Shown here: piece by piece, positions 1 through 5,947 of the stretch | How the letters are laid out: each line of letters starts with the position of its first letter | Position numbering within the stretch: position 1 is the stretch's first letter | DNA from: Candidatus Eiseniibacteriota bacterium | Lineage (GTDB): Bacteria > Joyebacterota > Joyebacteria > Joyebacterales > Joyebacteraceae | Length of the DNA: 6,324 nt | Assembly: GCA_030630395.1 (NCBI GenBank) | Contig: DAOVNE010000086.1 | Span: 1-6,324, forward strand | Direction: 5' to 3' | Translations under genes and position numbers: made by a program | The notes under the pieces: model-generated | Seen by the model: only the letters and a program-made list of their open reading frames with translations | Told to the model about the DNA's origin: nothing | Database searches by the model: none

Positions 1-2022
1 CATCCCGTCGATCCGGCTGACGTCGTTCACGTGGAGGACGGCGGCTGGGTCAATGCGGACGGCGACTTCGGGAGCCCACAGTTCATCAACTGGAACTGGC
101 CGCTCTACGACTCGGGTGGATCGTTCGACATCGCCGGCGGGTGGGCGCTCGATGAGCGAAACTGGGCCGTGCTGACTGCGGCAGAGAACCGCGTCGAGAC
201 CGCGGAGGCCATCAGTGGGACGGCTGATCCGGTCATGATTCAGAACCCCTCACTTGGCGCAAACGGTGTCGAGAAGGCGTGGCACTTCCTTCTGGCCGGC
301 TACGAGAGCGGCTACATGTACTACGGGAACGCACTCGATTTCGAGATCAAGGCGACGCTCGCGTGCAACAACGCCATGGCCCACGCGGATCCGATCATCG
401 CGGGCGGGAGTGACGTCGTGGCGCCGACGGTCTGGATCCCGCAGCGACTTCCGTGGAATCCGGGCGGCATGGGCGGCGGTTCTCTCTGGGGATACCCAGG
501 CGGGTCGGGAGCCGTGATGTCGCAGGACTTCCACATCTGGACATTCGCCCACGACGTTTCGGGACTCGCGAGCGTTGACCTCAAGTACCGAGTCGATGCG
601 GACGGCACTAACCCCCTCTCAACCGACGTCAACGAGACGTACGTGGGTGGGGCCGGCGTGGGGGCGTGGGAGACCGTTCCGATGACCATGCGGGACTTCC
701 CCGCGGGCAATGTCTACGGACAGCCCGAGATCAACTTCAGCGTGATGCCCGACTACATTGCGGACCAGTACTACGTTCACATGACAGGCTTTGAGGACGT
801 TCTCCTCGACTACTACGTTATGGCCACCGACAACCTCGGTCTCATCAAGCGCACACCGATCCAGCACGTCTGGGTCGGAAGCGGCGGGGGCTCGCCGTCC
901 GATACGTGCGTGTGGTGGAATCCGGACGAGCCGGAGGCAAGCGGTTCAGTCAGCGTCTACTACGACCTCGACTGCCGCGCTGTTCTCCAGGGAGGAACGA
1001 GCCCGGTCTACATCCATATCGGGCACAGTGGATGGCAGGACGTGCTGAGTCCGGATCCATCGATGACGTGGGACGCCGGTGAGGATGCCTGGCGCTACGA
1101 CTACGCGATTCCGGGCTCCGCTTCGTCGGTCGAGTTCGTTTTCAATGATGGGGCGGGCAACTGGGACAACAATGGCGGCGCCGACTGGAGTGTGGTTGTC
1201 ACGGGTGGTAGCGGACCAACCGGATTCGTCATGGATGGTGCGCTCGATCCGGAGGCGGAACTCGTTGCGAGTGACGGCGACTGCGAACTCTACACGGCCT
1301 TCGACGGTGCCTGGCTCTATGTTGCCACGGAGGGTGTCAGCGGCACGTCGGGCATCGACCACTTCATTCTAGTCGATCGGGATCCCTCAGGCTCGCGTAG
1401 CGCGCCGTGGGGCAAGTCGGGCAGCGTGGCAGGATGGGAATACTTCCTGGCCAGCGAGGAGTCGAACGGTTGGGTAGGCTGGTTCGATTCCCTGGAGCAG
1501 GTGTACGATTCATCGAACGCTCCGAAGTTCGCCGGCTCGTGGCTCGAAGGCGCGCTCGATATGGAGGCGCTCTTCGGTTCGATCCCCGATTCGATCCTGA
1601 TCTCGGTCGCGCGCTACCAGACTCCGGATGCCGGCACACTCGACTCGCAGGCTCCCGCTGGAGATGGAAACGGGAACGTCGAGCGGGACGAGTACTACAT
1701 ACAGCTCCTGATCGATACTGGAGTGGACGAAGAACAATCCGTCTCGCGGCTTCTGCTTCATCCGATGATGCCGAACCCGGCGGTCGGGGAGACGCGCATC
1801 GCGTTCTCACTGTCGGAGTGTGATCGCGTAGACGTGAGTGTCTACGATGTGAGCGGTCGGCTCGTCGCCCGAGCCTTTGGCGGAGAGCTTGCTGCCGGCG
1901 ATCACGAGATCCTCTGGAGCGGGGCAGGAGAGGGCGGACGCCTTCTCCCATCGGGCATCTATTTCGTGAGACTGGTTGCCGGGGATAGAAGTGCGGAATC
2001 GAAGCTCGTGCTGCTGCGCTGA
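1..2022 (+). CDS. Secreted multidomain glycoside hydrolase (GH57-like C-terminal half) with starch-binding module and sorting tail; 5'-partial
   Basis: The frame is open from base 1 to the TGA at 2020-2022 (673 codons), so the start and probably the catalytic barrel lie outside the window; the GTG at 31 is internal. Counting from base 1, residues 1-135 (D-E-R-N-W-A-V, then A-W-H-F-L-L-A-G-Y-E-S-G-Y) resemble the region after the catalytic barrel in GH57 alpha-amylase/amylopullulanase-type proteins. Residues about 141-293, opening A-P-T-V-W-I-P-Q-R, look like an Ig/FN3-like beta domain. Residues about 317-401 match a CBM25/26-type starch-binding module (G-H-S-G-W, F-V-F-N-D-G, W-D-N-N). Residues about 407-570 resemble a CBM9/DOMON-like sandwich. 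Residues 581-673 are a FlgD-Ig/Por-type sorting tail (P-N-P, Y-D-V-S-G-R-L-V, S-G-I-Y-F-V-R-L) ending K-L-V-L-L-R. The inferred role is export and alpha-glucan degradation outside the cell. The tail is secure, the CBM good and the GH57 link moderate, because no catalytic residues are visible. Confidence 0.8.
   Translation, partial: HPVDPADVVHVEDGGWVNADGDFGSPQFINWNWPLYDSGGSFDIAGGWALDERNWAVLTAAENRVETAEAISGTADPVMIQNPSLGANGVEKAWHFLLAGYESGYMYYGNALDFEIKATLACNNAMAHADPIIAGGSDVVAPTVWIPQRLPWNPGGMGGGSLWGYPGGSGAVMSQDFHIWTFAHDVSGLASVDLKYRVDADGTNPLSTDVNETYVGGAGVGAWETVPMTMRDFPAGNVYGQPEINFSVMPDYIADQYYVHMTGFEDVLLDYYVMATDNLGLIKRTPIQHVWVGSGGGSPSDTCVWWNPDEPEASGSVSVYYDLDCRAVLQGGTSPVYIHIGHSGWQDVLSPDPSMTWDAGEDAWRYDYAIPGSASSVEFVFNDGAGNWDNNGGADWSVVVTGGSGPTGFVMDGALDPEAELVASDGDCELYTAFDGAWLYVATEGVSGTSGIDHFILVDRDPSGSRSAPWGKSGSVAGWEYFLASEESNGWVGWFDSLEQVYDSSNAPKFAGSWLEGALDMEALFGSIPDSILISVARYQTPDAGTLDSQAPAGDGNGNVERDEYYIQLLIDTGVDEEQSVSRLLLHPMMPNPAVGETRIAFSLSECDRVDVSVYDVSGRLVARAFGGELAAGDHEILWSGAGEGGRLLPSGIYFVRLVAGDRSAESKLVLLR
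1000..1203 (+). other. CBM25/26-like starch-binding module within the secreted hydrolase
   Basis: This segment begins at P-V-Y-I-H-I-G-H-S-G-W and continues through M-T-W-D-A-G, Y-A-I-P-G-S-A, F-V-F-N-D-G and W-D-N-N to W-S-V-V-V. The order of aromatic residues, the Ile-Pro before a strand, the F-N-D-G turn and the Asp-Asn-Asn cluster are the usual signature of CBM25-type modules, which bind alpha-glucans through Trp side chains. The family assignment comes from pattern recognition, not a profile search. Confidence 0.65.
1741..2019 (+). other. FlgD-Ig/Por-type (type IX secretion-like) C-terminal sorting tail
   Basis: The last 93 residues follow the standard plan. There is a hydrophobic strand, the P-N-P turn, an amphipathic strand (R-I-A-F-S-L), Y-D-V-S-G-R-L-V, G-D-H-E-I-L-W, a Gly-rich turn with L-P-S-G-I-Y-F-V-R-L, and the terminal K-L-V-L-L-R. 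In the FCB group such tails direct outer-membrane translocation or surface attachment. Whether this organism has a type IX apparatus cannot be told from the window. Confidence 0.85.
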
Positions 2023-2100
2023 TATGGAACGGTCGGGCTCGGCCGCTCCGTATGGTCCAGGCGCGTAGGGGAAGGGCGCGTGCGAAAAGGGACGTCTTGA

Positions 2101-2130
2101 AGGCTCTCGGGGTCTAGCTTTCGAGAGCCT
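2101..2130 (-). terminator. Inverted repeat over the lipoprotein stop codon, possible weak terminator
   Basis: AGGCTCTCG (2101-2109) and CGAGAGCCT (2122-2130) form a perfect 9-bp stem with a 12-nt loop that contains the TAG stop (2114-2116) of the minus-strand lipoprotein gene. On the minus strand the stem is followed, after about ten bases, only by a short CCCTTTTC stretch, so an intrinsic terminator is weakly supported. The repeat sits in the gap between the convergent genes ending at 2022 and 2114. I see nothing else in that 91-nt gap. Confidence 0.4.
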
Positions 2131-3208
2131 CCATCCAGCTCGTGAGCGCCGGTCGTTCGACACCATCACCATCGTACAACCCGCAGTCCTTCCAGTATCG
2201 GACTATGCTCGCGCTCGGGTAGTACTGAAGGTCGCTCTCCCAGAAGTCATCGAAATCCCTTACGAGGAACCAGCAGATGAACGCGGCTGATAGCTCGTCG
2301 CAGTCGGTGAGCAGCCGCTCTACATAATCCTGCTGTGTGGCCTCAGTCGCGGGGATGTAGACGGGGTAAGGATCGTCGACCGGCTCGGCCGGCCATGTCG
2401 TCTCCGCGATGGCAAATGGCTTCCCAGGCGACAGATCTGCGAGCGCTGTGAAGTAGTCAGCTGGAATGGCGTCTGGGTCTCCGTCGAAGCGGGAGGACGC
2501 ATGCGAACTCACGGCGACTATGTCACTGTAGAAGAGGAGATCAGCGACAGGCACGGTCTGGCCGCCCACATCATTGTGGTAGTAGTCGGCCTGGATGGTG
2601 GCGAAGATGGGCAGGAATGGATGCACGTCTCTGATCGCGGCATGCACGTGATCGAGGAGCGTCAGGAACGGCTGCCACTCGCCCGGGGAGAGATCGGCCA
2701 GCATGTTGGCCTCGATCGCGAACGCGAAGTAGTCCGGGTCGTAGATGTCTATCATGTTGAGACAGTGGTTCGCGAACGCCGTCATGACATCGGGCTCATT
2801 AAACGTGTATGTGTTCCAGGGTGGGGGGAGCGGCTCATCTGAACCAACGCCTCGGTAGAGCGCGAGACCGTCGCGGGAGGATGATATGGGAGTGACCGCC
2901 AGGTAGACGGCGTGCCCGACGGGGATCAGGCTCTGGACGTAGTCGAGCCACCAGGCGTAGGAAGCGTCGTACGGCGTTCCGTCGAGGGCCTCTTGCCACG
3001 GGATCCCGCCGTCCTCATGGATGACCGCAAGATCACCGCTGACCGCGATGGCGTCCCACGCATCGAGGACAGCGGAGTCCAGGTTCGCATGCGGGAATGC
3101 CGTGAATCCCATGACGTACGTGCGCGTGCTTGCTCCACCTCCGACGATGTTACCGCAGGATGTCAGGAACGGGAGCAATGAGAGCATCAGAATGAGGAGC
3201 TGTTTCAT
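2114..3208 (-). CDS. Lipoprotein with clan GH-A-like TIM-barrel glycosidase fold, uncharacterised
   Basis: This is a complete gene of 364 residues. The start at 3208 is preceded by a good ribosome site (AAGGTGG, 7 nt away). Residues 1-18 are a lipoprotein signal peptide: M-K-Q, a hydrophobic core, and the lipobox L-T-S-C with Cys18 as the lipidated residue. The mature part alternates strands and helices like a (beta/alpha)8 barrel. F-A-I-E-A-N places Glu166 near the end of the expected strand 4, the acid/base position. F-A-I-A-E-T-T-W places Glu269 near strand 7, the nucleophile position. I-C-W-F-L-V-R-D-F-D (311-320) fits strand 8. The layout resembles GH53-like and other clan GH-A enzymes, but I cannot name a family. 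It is probably anchored in a membrane facing the periplasm or surface. Its convergent neighbour is a secreted glucan-binding hydrolase, so a carbohydrate role is reasonable. The lipoprotein call is strong; the glycosidase call is an inference. Confidence 0.8.
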   Translation of the reverse strand: MKQLLILMLSLLPFLTSCGNIVGGGASTRTYVMGFTAFPHANLDSAVLDAWDAIAVSGDLAVIHEDGGIPWQEALDGTPYDASYAWWLDYVQSLIPVGHAVYLAVTPISSSRDGLALYRGVGSDEPLPPPWNTYTFNEPDVMTAFANHCLNMIDIYDPDYFAFAIEANMLADLSPGEWQPFLTLLDHVHAAIRDVHPFLPIFATIQADYYHNDVGGQTVPVADLLFYSDIVAVSSHASSRFDGDPDAIPADYFTALADLSPGKPFAIAETTWPAEPVDDPYPVYIPATEATQQDYVERLLTDCDELSAAFICWFLVRDFDDFWESDLQYYPSASIVRYWKDCGLYDGDGVERPALTSWMEALES

Positions 3209-3215
3209 TGATTGA

Positions 3216-3222
3216 CCACCTT
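3216..3222 (-). promoter_or_regulatory. Ribosome binding site of the lipoprotein gene
   Basis: Read on the minus strand this is AAGGTGG, one base off the ideal AAGGAGG, followed by a 7-nt spacer and the ATG at 3208-3206. It supports the start that gives the intact lipoprotein signal peptide. Confidence 0.65.
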
Positions 3223-3250
3223 GTCAGAGGCGCCTGCCGCGGCTACACTC

Positions 3251-3280
3251 ATTGTGCGTCATGTGGGTGGCGGAAATCAA
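3251..3280 (-). promoter_or_regulatory. Possible sigma70-type promoter for the lipoprotein gene
   Basis: On the minus strand TTGATT (3280-3275) and CACAAT (3256-3251) are 18 bp apart. Each matches four of six bases of the -35 and -10 consensus. They lie about 43 bp upstream of the ATG. The match is modest and the lineage's promoter consensus is unknown, so this is only a candidate. Confidence 0.25.
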
Positions 3281-3283
3281 GTG

Positions 3284-3291
3284 ACACGTGT
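3284..3291. promoter_or_regulatory. Short palindrome ACACGTGT in the divergent intergenic region
   Basis: This perfect 8-bp palindrome is near the middle of the 155-bp space between the divergent lipoprotein and asparaginase genes. It lies just upstream of the candidate lipoprotein promoter. It could be a regulator half-site pair, but a palindrome this short also arises by chance. The rest of the region (3209-3363) holds no gene that I can see. Confidence 0.2.
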
Positions 3292-3363
3292 GATGTCGCG
3301 ACTCGAGCACTCCCTTAAGATCGCCACCTGCGGCCGGGGGTACTCCCCTAATCAAGAGGATGG

Positions 3364-4395
3364 ATGAGCATGACAGCATCGAACACGAGGATCCTCGTTC
3401 TCTTCTGCGGCGGAACGCTTGTTATGGAGAAGGACGAGAGGGGAAGCCTTCTGACGCCCACGCTCGACAGGGCCATCAAGAACCTCCTCAGTATGGAGAC
3501 GCGGCTCGATGAGCTGGCCGATCTTGAGGTGGCGTACATCGACAACATCGACAGCAGCAACATCCGGCCCGAGCACTGGGACCACGTGGCGGAGGTTATC
3601 GCGGAGAAGTACGATGACTACGACGGGTTCGTCGTGACGCACGGTACCGACACCATGGCCTACACGGCGAGTGCGCTGTCGTTTGTGCTCCAGGGGCTGG
3701 GCAAGCCGGTCGTCCTGACGGGTTCGCAGATCCCCGGCACGAGAATCGAATCGGACGCGCGGAGGAACTTCGTCAATGCCGTGCGCGTGGCGACGATGGA
3801 TCTCGCGGGCGTCTTCATCGTCTTCGACAGGAAGATCCTCCTGGGCGCGCGCGCGACCAAGTCCTCCGAGTCGAGGCTTGACGCGTTCGTGGCGGTCAAT
3901 CGCGGGGTGGTGGGGGACATACGTGTGGATGTGAGGATAACCGCAGATCATTCGCGGCGCACGGACAGCCGTCTGGACCTTCAGCCGGGGTTCGAGGAGA
4001 ACGTGGTCATCGTGACGCTCGTTCCCGGGATGCCGTCGGACGTTCTCATGTGCATCGTTGAGAGCGGCATCAAGGGGCTCGTGCTTCGAGGTTTCGGTAC
4101 CGGCAATGTCGCGTATGAGTATCAGGATGCCGTCACGCGTGCGGCAGAACTTGAGATCCCGATCATCGTGACCACCCAGTGTCAACAGGGCGCCACGATG
4201 ATGCACCGCTACGACCTCGGAAGGAAGCTCCTCGATCTCGGCGCCATCCAGGGGTACGACATGAGCACCGAGGGCATTGTGACGAAGCTCATGTGGGCCC
4301 TGAAACGCGCCGATTCCGTCGAAGCAGTGCGCGAGATCATGCACACCGACGTCTGCGGTGAGATTGTCCTGGAGAGCGGGTCTCCCCGAGCGTAG
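3364..4395 (+). CDS. ansA: Type I L-asparaginase (AnsA-like)
   Basis: This enzyme hydrolyses L-asparagine to L-aspartate and ammonia. The type I form is cytoplasmic, and no signal peptide is present here. At 343 residues it is close to the family length (about 330-340). First signature: C-G-G-T-L-V-M, with catalytic Thr18. The substrate loop D-S-S-N is at 63-66. Second signature: H-G-T-D-T-M (93-98), with the Thr95-Asp96 pair. L-T-G-S-Q-I-P is at 118-124. A-R-A-T-K-S-S (162-168) supplies the catalytic Lys166. T-Q-C-Q-Q-G (271-276) and the C-terminal Asp/Glu-rich domain also fit. Archaeal GatD shares the fold but is longer, so AnsA is preferred. Two in-frame ATGs (3364 and 3370) follow the GAGG at 3356-3359, with spacers of 4 and 10 nt, so the start is uncertain by two residues. 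It converges on the glutamate symporter gene with a 15-nt gap. Confidence 0.93.
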   Translation: MSMTASNTRILVLFCGGTLVMEKDERGSLLTPTLDRAIKNLLSMETRLDELADLEVAYIDNIDSSNIRPEHWDHVAEVIAEKYDDYDGFVVTHGTDTMAYTASALSFVLQGLGKPVVLTGSQIPGTRIESDARRNFVNAVRVATMDLAGVFIVFDRKILLGARATKSSESRLDAFVAVNRGVVGDIRVDVRITADHSRRTDSRLDLQPGFEENVVIVTLVPGMPSDVLMCIVESGIKGLVLRGFGTGNVAYEYQDAVTRAAELEIPIIVTTQCQQGATMMHRYDLGRKLLDLGAIQGYDMSTEGIVTKLMWALKRADSVEAVREIMHTDVCGEIVLESGSPRA

Positions 4396-4409
4396 GGCGT
4401 ACGCGGGGA
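4383..4409. terminator. Hairpin shared by the convergent ansA and gltS 3' ends
   Basis: TCCCCG (4383-4388) pairs with CGGGGA (4404-4409), and CGTA (4391-4394) pairs with TACG (4400-4403). This leaves a 2-nt bulge and a 5-nt loop. The structure covers the ansA stop (4393-4395) and most of the 15-nt gap to the gltS stop (4411). No T-tract follows on either strand, so it may slow or protect both transcripts without being a classical intrinsic terminator. Confidence 0.4.
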
Positions 4410-4410
4410 C

Positions 4411-5796
4411 CTACTGCGGCGCCCAGCTCTTCCTGAAGAGCACGAACCGCACGAAGAGCCAGAGTGCGATCGCCCCGATCGTGATGAACCAGATGGGCCA
4501 CGGGTTCGCGCGGAAGATGTACAAGAGCGGGATCACCGTGCTCGTCCACAAGCCTCCGCCCATGAACGGCTCGTGCAGAAGCTGCTTGTAGCCGAACGCG
4601 TCGGGCGCCGTCGTCTCGAGCTTCGGATCAGCAACCCTCAGAAGAAGAAGCCCAGTCGCAGTGACACCCGTCGACTGCCCGAACTCCGCGATGCTCCGCT
4701 CGAACCAGTAGTCGGGTAGCATTCGCCTTGCCAACCACATCACGCACCAGATGTTCCACGCGAGTCCCACTACCATCAGAATGACGAACGGTCCGATGTT
4801 CGCCACGATCGCCTCGATCCGCAGGGTCGCGAGAGCGGCGATAACCAGGTAGTCGAGCGAGAGTCCCTGCAGTCTCTGCATCAGGCCTCGGTCGAGAACG
4901 TCGTGTCTGTCCGCCCGGTCGAAGAGCTTCTGAACGATGACACCTCCGAGCATCGCAAGAGGGAAGAGGGGGAAGCTCCCGAGGATCGCATTCTTAGGGT
5001 CGGTCAGCCAGAGCGTCTCCAGTCCGGCGAGCCCCGTCTTGAACCCATATCCGATCAGGATGGCGACGGCCACGACCGCAACGTGGATGGCCAGCGTCTC
5101 GACCGACTCCGTCTGAAAGGTGAGGAGTCCGGCGGGCGAACGCTCTTTCTTCGGGACGATGCCGGTTCCGAACGCGGCTTGAGCGCCGTCGCCTGTCTCC
5201 GCGGCTCGACAGTGTCGACGCCGGGCGGCCCAGTTGATGAGCGCCATGCCGATCACCACCCCGCCGACCACGCCTATCGTCGCCGAGCCAAGCGCAAGAT
5301 CGGCGCCCTCGGCCCAGCCCTTCTCGGCGAAGATCGGAGCGAGTCCGGCAGCCGTTCCGTGGCCGCCCTCGAAGCCGACCGGGATGAGTGCGCCGAACAT
5401 GGGAGGTATGTTGAAGAACCGCGTGAGGACCAGGAACGTGACACCGAGCCCGACCGCGTACTGTCCCCACGCAACCACCTGACCGTACGCGAGCTGCGGC
5501 CCCGACATGCGCCACACCTTCTTGAGTGATGGGATGGCGGCGCCCAGGAAGAGTGTCGCGAATACGATGTTGATGAGAAAGCCGGGGAGCTTGCCCCAGC
5601 CCGCGGTTGCCGTTGTGAGGAAGGCGCCGTCGGAAAGCACTCGTTGTAGGACCTGAATGACGACGAGACCGATCAGACCGCCTATGACGGAGGCGGGAAG
5701 GAGCAGCTTCTGGCACCACTGGAACCTGATGCGGACGGCCTGCCCGATGAGAAGGAGCAGACTCAGAGAGCAGAAAGAGATGACGATGCGATCGAT
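4411..5796 (-). CDS. gltS: Sodium/glutamate symporter, GltS (ESS) family
   Basis: This inner-membrane carrier imports glutamate with sodium. Residue numbers here count from the GTG at 5640. The two family pore-loop motifs are both visible: G-F-E-G-G-H-G-T-A-A-G (89-99) and its inverted-repeat partner F-G-Q-S-T-G-V-T-A-T-G (320-330). They are separated by a charged cytoplasmic stretch (about 138-170) and flanked by about ten hydrophobic segments. The TAG stop is at 4413-4411. The GTG at 5640 would give 409 residues but would cut off a clear N-terminal part. The 52 codons upstream encode a hydrophobic helix (I-V-I-S-F-C-S-L-S-L-L-L-L-I-G) and then L-P-A-S-V-I-G-G-L, the usual GltS N-terminus. 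No ATG, GTG or TTG exists in that frame back to the stop at 5856-5854. The ATC at 5796, six bases after AGGAGG, is the best start and gives 461 residues. The family call is firm; the start is tentative. Confidence 0.9.
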   Translation of the reverse strand: MDRIVISFCSLSLLLLIGQAVRIRFQWCQKLLLPASVIGGLIGLVVIQVLQRVLSDGAFLTTATAGWGKLPGFLINIVFATLFLGAAIPSLKKVWRMSGPQLAYGQVVAWGQYAVGLGVTFLVLTRFFNIPPMFGALIPVGFEGGHGTAAGLAPIFAEKGWAEGADLALGSATIGVVGGVVIGMALINWAARRRHCRAAETGDGAQAAFGTGIVPKKERSPAGLLTFQTESVETLAIHVAVVAVAILIGYGFKTGLAGLETLWLTDPKNAILGSFPLFPLAMLGGVIVQKLFDRADRHDVLDRGLMQRLQGLSLDYLVIAALATLRIEAIVANIGPFVILMVVGLAWNIWCVMWLARRMLPDYWFERSIAEFGQSTGVTATGLLLLRVADPKLETTAPDAFGYKQLLHEPFMGGGLWTSTVIPLLYIFRANPWPIWFITIGAIALWLFVRFVLFRKSWAPQ

Positions 5797-5799
5797 CGC
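5788..5799. repeat. Perfect 12-bp palindrome GCGATCGATCGC over the gltS start
   Basis: The sequence is identical on both strands, contains two GATC sites, and overlaps the proposed ATC start (5796-5794). It could be an operator, or a self-pairing element in the mRNA just downstream of the ribosome site. No function is shown. Confidence 0.5.
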
Positions 5800-5802
5800 G
5801 GG

Positions 5803-5808
5803 CCTCCT
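5803..5808 (-). promoter_or_regulatory. Ribosome binding site that sets the gltS start
   Basis: Read on the minus strand this is a perfect AGGAGG (in GAGAGGAGG) with six bases before the ATC at 5796. It is the strongest Shine-Dalgarno sequence in the region, and it lies exactly where the GltS N-terminal helix begins. It therefore argues against the downstream GTG at 5640. Confidence 0.6.
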
Positions 5809-5842
5809 CTCGGCCGGGTCCGGGTGGTGCGGGTGCGCTCGA

Positions 5843-5878
5843 TCTCGGGAACATCAGCTTCTACGCTGGATACGCGAC
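5843..5878 (-). pseudogene. Decayed second copy of a sorting-tail coding end
   Basis: On the minus strand this reads V-A-Y-P-A-stop-K-L-M-F-P-R. It lines up with G-A-Y-L-T-Q-K-L-M-L-L-K at 5912-5947, exactly 69 bases (23 codons) away in the same frame. About 23 of 32 bases match by eye, and the internal TAG corresponds to CAG in the other copy. It looks like a degraded duplicate of the end of a secreted-protein gene. It is short, so chance similarity is possible. Confidence 0.35.
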
Positions 5879-5908
5879 GCGCTGATCCCCGTGGGACGCA
5901 CGCCGCGG

Positions 5909-5947
5909 CTACTTCAGGAGCATCAGTTTCTGCGTGAGATAGGCGCC
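5909..5947 (-). CDS. C-terminal fragment of a secreted protein (sorting tail G-A-Y-L-T-Q-K-L-M-L-L-K)
   Basis: The minus strand encodes G-A-Y-L-T-Q-K-L-M-L-L-K followed by TAG (5911-5909). It has the same plan as the end of the first gene (K-L-V-L-L-R then stop), and typical Por/FlgD-Ig tails end K-L-x-L-L-K. The rest of that protein should lie at higher coordinates, but the DNA there is instead an FrhB-family gene on the plus strand, so the tail is cut off at about 5947. It would have been the gene upstream of gltS on the same strand. The match is short but specific. Confidence 0.45.
   Translation of the reverse strand, partial: GAYLTQKLMLLK

Noticed and set aside
1364..1951. Minus-strand frame of 195 codons within the secreted hydrolase gene
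   Set aside because: Its Arg-rich translation is opposite well-formed CBM9-like and sorting-tail coding sequence.
3316..3321. TAAGAT as a -10 element for ansA
   Set aside because: No acceptable -35 element lies 16-18 bp upstream, and the match is only four of six bases.
3352..4344. Long open frame (330 codons) on the minus strand opposite ansA
   Set aside because: It is antisense to a clear asparaginase gene. Its Arg/His/Asp-rich translation matches no fold I know, and GC-rich coding sequence often leaves such frames open.
4411..5640. GTG at 5640 as the true gltS start
   Set aside because: It would remove the first membrane helix and the conserved L-P-A-S-V-I-G-G-L region, and there is no good ribosome site before it.
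4994..5854. Minus-strand frame of 286 codons starting at an ATG at 5854
   Set aside because: It overlaps gltS in another frame, its translation is dominated by Arg, Ser, Pro and Gly, and it lacks any motif. It is a composition artefact.
5657..5944. ATG at 5657 or 5780 as the start of the FrhB-family gene
   Set aside because: The translated stretch is antisense to gltS and the tail remnants and shows no FrhB features. The open frame appears fortuitous.
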